This document shows positions 62,143 to 64,000 of a DNA stretch of 64,000 bases, piece after piece (position 1 is the stretch's first letter; the number at the start of each line of letters is the position of its first letter). This stretch comes from Isochrysis galbana (taxonomy: Eukaryota > Haptophyta > Isochrysidales > Isochrysidaceae). A program made the translations under genes and the position numbers. The DNA is taken from positions 5,288,632-5,352,631 of the forward strand of contig CM030937.1 of assembly GCA_018136815.1 (NCBI GenBank), in the 5' to 3' direction. The notes under the pieces were generated by a model, which worked only from the letters and a program-made list of their open reading frames with translations, did not search any database and had not been told where the DNA came from.

Positions 62143-62911
62143 ATGACGCCCCTCATCGCTCTCGCTTTCTGCCCTGTGCTTGCGTGGTCAGCGAGCCGTG
62201 CAGCGCCTCCGCGCATGGTGGAGACGGCGACTTTCGACGAGGCCCGCACGCCCTTTCGTGGCCAGCAGCCCGCTGAGGCACTTCCTGAGATCTTCGTTCA
62301 GTCAGCTCTCCCAGACGATGGTGACGAGCGGCTCTGGGTGCCGCAGACGGAGACCGTCTCATTCCGTCCGCTCTGTCTCTCGGTCAGTGGTGGGTACTAT
62401 GTGAACCTGCTGCGTGTACGAGGTTCTGGGTTGCTCTCACGCCACCGCCACCCTGGGCCAGTGCACGGCCACGTGTTGAAGGGGCGCTGGAAGTACCTGG
62501 AACACGACTGGGAGGCTTCACCTGGCAGCTATGTCTTCGAACCACCGGGAGAAACACACACGCTGGTGGTGCCGGATGGAGTGGACGAAATGATCACCTT
62601 GTTCCACGTCACAGGCGCCTTGCTTTACTGTGACGCCGAAGGCGCTGTCATTGGTGCCGACGACGTCTTCACAAAGCTCAAACTAGCGAAGGAGCACTAC
62701 GAGAAGGTTGGGCTGGGTGCACACTACGTCAAGAGGTTCGTCAGGTGAGTAGATGGTGCCATGGTTGGATTTCAGGGATTCCCTGCTGCATTCAGAATGC
62801 TACTCATCATCATTGCTCAGTGCCCCGCGGGCGCTGCCAAACTCATGGGTTCTACCAGCAGCTGCTTGGACCAGCTTAGGCAAAGGCCACACTCACACAA
62901 TTGCATATTGA
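62143..62911 (+). CDS. Cupin-domain protein, 2,4'-dihydroxyacetophenone dioxygenase-like, with signal peptide
   Basis: Exon 1 is 62143-62744; CAG|GTGAGT is a strong donor. The likely acceptor TTGCTCAG|TG gives exon 2 at 62821-62911 and about 230 aa in all; without splicing the frame stops at 62748. The N-terminus MTPLIALAFCPVLAWSASRA suggests secretion or organelle entry. The single cupin barrel shows HRHPGPVHGHVLKGRW (metal-binding His) and PPGETHTLVVP (Glu/His), in the order of ChrR-type cupins annotated as dihydroxyacetophenone dioxygenases, non-heme iron enzymes cleaving C-C bonds. The substrate in an alga is unknown. The exon 2 residues (SAPRALPNSWVLP) have no homologous feature I recognise, so the 3' structure is uncertain. 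Confidence 0.7.
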
Positions 62912-62984
62912 GGCGAGTCATTTGTTGGATATATGCTCGCTAGCTTCTCTCTCGTGTGCATGATTGATGCTATTATCATCTGCA

Positions 62985-63195
62985 TATTATAACTAAGTTT
63001 ATAATTAGTTCACCCTGGGGAGGCGCCTCGTGCCCTCCCCTCCGGGCTCCCAACTGTTTGGGGGGGGCCCTGTCGCATTCGCGATTCGCGATACTCGCGG
63101 TTACAATTCTTTTCTTTCTCTCGCTCGCGGTCAAAAGCTCCGTGTGGACGCCTAGGGCCTTGGGCTGTGGAATTTTTTTCCTTTCTCGTCAGCCA
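62985..63195 (-). repeat. Repeat border plus fragment of the 28.65-kb family
   Basis: 62992-63048 has AACTAAGTTTATAATTAGTT, then CACCCTGGGGAGGCGCCTCG, like 25825. 63060-63190 matches 29290-29140 in reverse (GCGGTCAAAAGCTCC, GGACGCCTAGGGCCTTGGGC). Confidence 0.65.
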
Positions 63196-63199
63196 TCGT

Positions 63200-63480
63200 C
63201 ATATGACTCATGACGATAGATAGGGTCATGGAGCGCGCCCCGCTCCCCTCCGTCTCTCTCCGCCCACCGCCGACCCTGCCGCGCCAGCCGACCAGCAGGT
63301 CATGGCCGACGCAGGCCAACCACACTCCCAACAACACTCCCAACAACACTCCCAAATTTTACATGACCTCAGCCCAAAAAGTAAAAAGTGCAGAAACAAG
63401 TAATGAAGGGTAGTACGTAGTACGGAAGAGAATGCCGACGAGAGAGCGACGGGGCGGCGGATGATCCGACGGAACAACGG
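63200..63480. other. No gene recognised; short tandem CAACACTCC repeats
   Basis: 63318-63356 contains ACACTCCCAACA three times in tandem. No other feature was seen. Confidence 0.5.
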
Positions 63481-63990
63481 TCAACGGTCAACGGCTACGC
63501 GCGAAAGTATGAATGAAAGTATGGAGGGAATCTTAGAAACCCCAGAGCGGTCAATGCAGGCTTCAACGAATAAGGTTGCCCGTTCGTGCATGTCGCCGTG
63601 CATCTTGCCAGCCTCCGAAAAGATGCGCTCCACACCCGCAGACGAGGCGGGCGCCGAGAAGTATTGCTTCACGATCTTGGCGAGCACCGGCCATTTGCCA
63701 TTTGTACTCCATTGCCATTGCCGGCCACCTGACCATGATCAAGATATCGATGTCGAGGTTGGGTTCATCGGGATCGGAGAGGTCGAGGTATTCGTCGAGC
63801 TCATCGAACTCCAGCGCCGCCAGCTGCGGCGCAGTCTTCTTCAGACGGGGCCCGAGCAAAGCTCTGAGCGAGACCTTGACCTTGTGCTTCCTCAGCAAAG
63901 CAGAAAGCAGGAATGTCGGTGCCGTCGGCGTTGGCAAGCTCCTCGCCCACCTCGATGGTCGATGGTCTCGGAACTCCGAGTCTGAATGCT
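63481..63990 (-). pseudogene. hAT transposase C-terminal fragment, frameshifted
   Basis: On the minus strand a frame from about 63937 has LEFDELDEYLDLSD and RWPAMAMEYKWQMA. A second frame from 63687 continues LAKIVKQYFSAPASSAGVER and FSEAGKMHGDMHERATLF, the classic hAT dimerisation signature. The change of frame near 63690 marks a disabling indel. The rest of the gene would lie beyond the window edge. It is clearly a different hAT lineage from the 22-kb remnant (PASSAGVER versus PNSASCERVF). Confidence 0.75.
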
Positions 63991-64000
63991 GGTGCCCAAT

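Noticed and set aside
1..64000. Bacterial features: operons, Shine-Dalgarno sites, prophage, origins
   Set aside because: Spliced eukaryotic genes and the gene content exclude them. I saw no convincing tRNA or rRNA gene, though a covariance-model scan was not possible.

Overview
This window is nuclear DNA of a eukaryotic microalga. Reading frames of spliced housekeeping genes close only when short GT-AG introns are removed, mostly about 100-145 nt. Recognisable products are nuclear or nucleolar: RNA polymerase II subunit RPB9, the SSU-processome WD40 protein WDR75/Utp17, the DNA polymerase epsilon histone-fold subunit POLE3, and ASCC2. An STPGR/SHIPPO protein points to a flagellum. Several short proteins start with a signal peptide followed by a plastid-type transit region, one with an SSAF-GP junction, and one resembles red chlorophyll catabolite reductase. 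That suggests a secondary red-lineage plastid. High GC, long G/C homopolymers, intron-poor multidomain genes and many dispersed repeats fit a haptophyte best; this taxonomic guess is inference.

Layout. 1-3 kb: a LOV/PAS-HSF transcription factor (-). 3-7.5 kb: G/C homopolymers, a 2 x 732 bp inverted repeat and repeat fragments. 8-16.4 kb: an internally duplicated 8-TM protein (-), RPB9 (+) and a giant ankyrin/J-domain/LOTUS-like/FAD-monooxygenase/zinc-finger fusion (+). 17-23 kb: repeats around an SLC17-type transporter (19.0-20.8 kb) and a hAT transposase remnant interrupted by a 449-bp MITE. 24-31 kb: a secreted hydrophilic protein, an STPGR protein, repeats and a plastid-targeted small protein (-). 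31.7-42 kb: WDR75, an RCCR-like protein, repeats and an acylphosphatase-like protein. 43-49 kb: two decayed retroelement fragments flanking a second giant fusion (zinc finger/TruA-type pseudouridine synthase/RRM/ankyrin/2OG oxygenase, -). 50-56 kb: ASCC2 with a SAM domain (-) and an RNase T2-like membrane protein (-). 56-64 kb: dense repeats around POLE3 and a cupin, ending in a second hAT remnant.

There is no operon logic; genes are single units. Two divergent pairs (10.25/11.17 kb and 30.62/31.68 kb) share one GA/CT- and G-rich promoter block, and most other genes have such a tract just 5' of the start. Candidates for something undescribed are the two giant fusions, the LOV-HSF protein and the long palindrome. 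All splice sites were placed by eye from consensus signals, frame and family alignment from memory.
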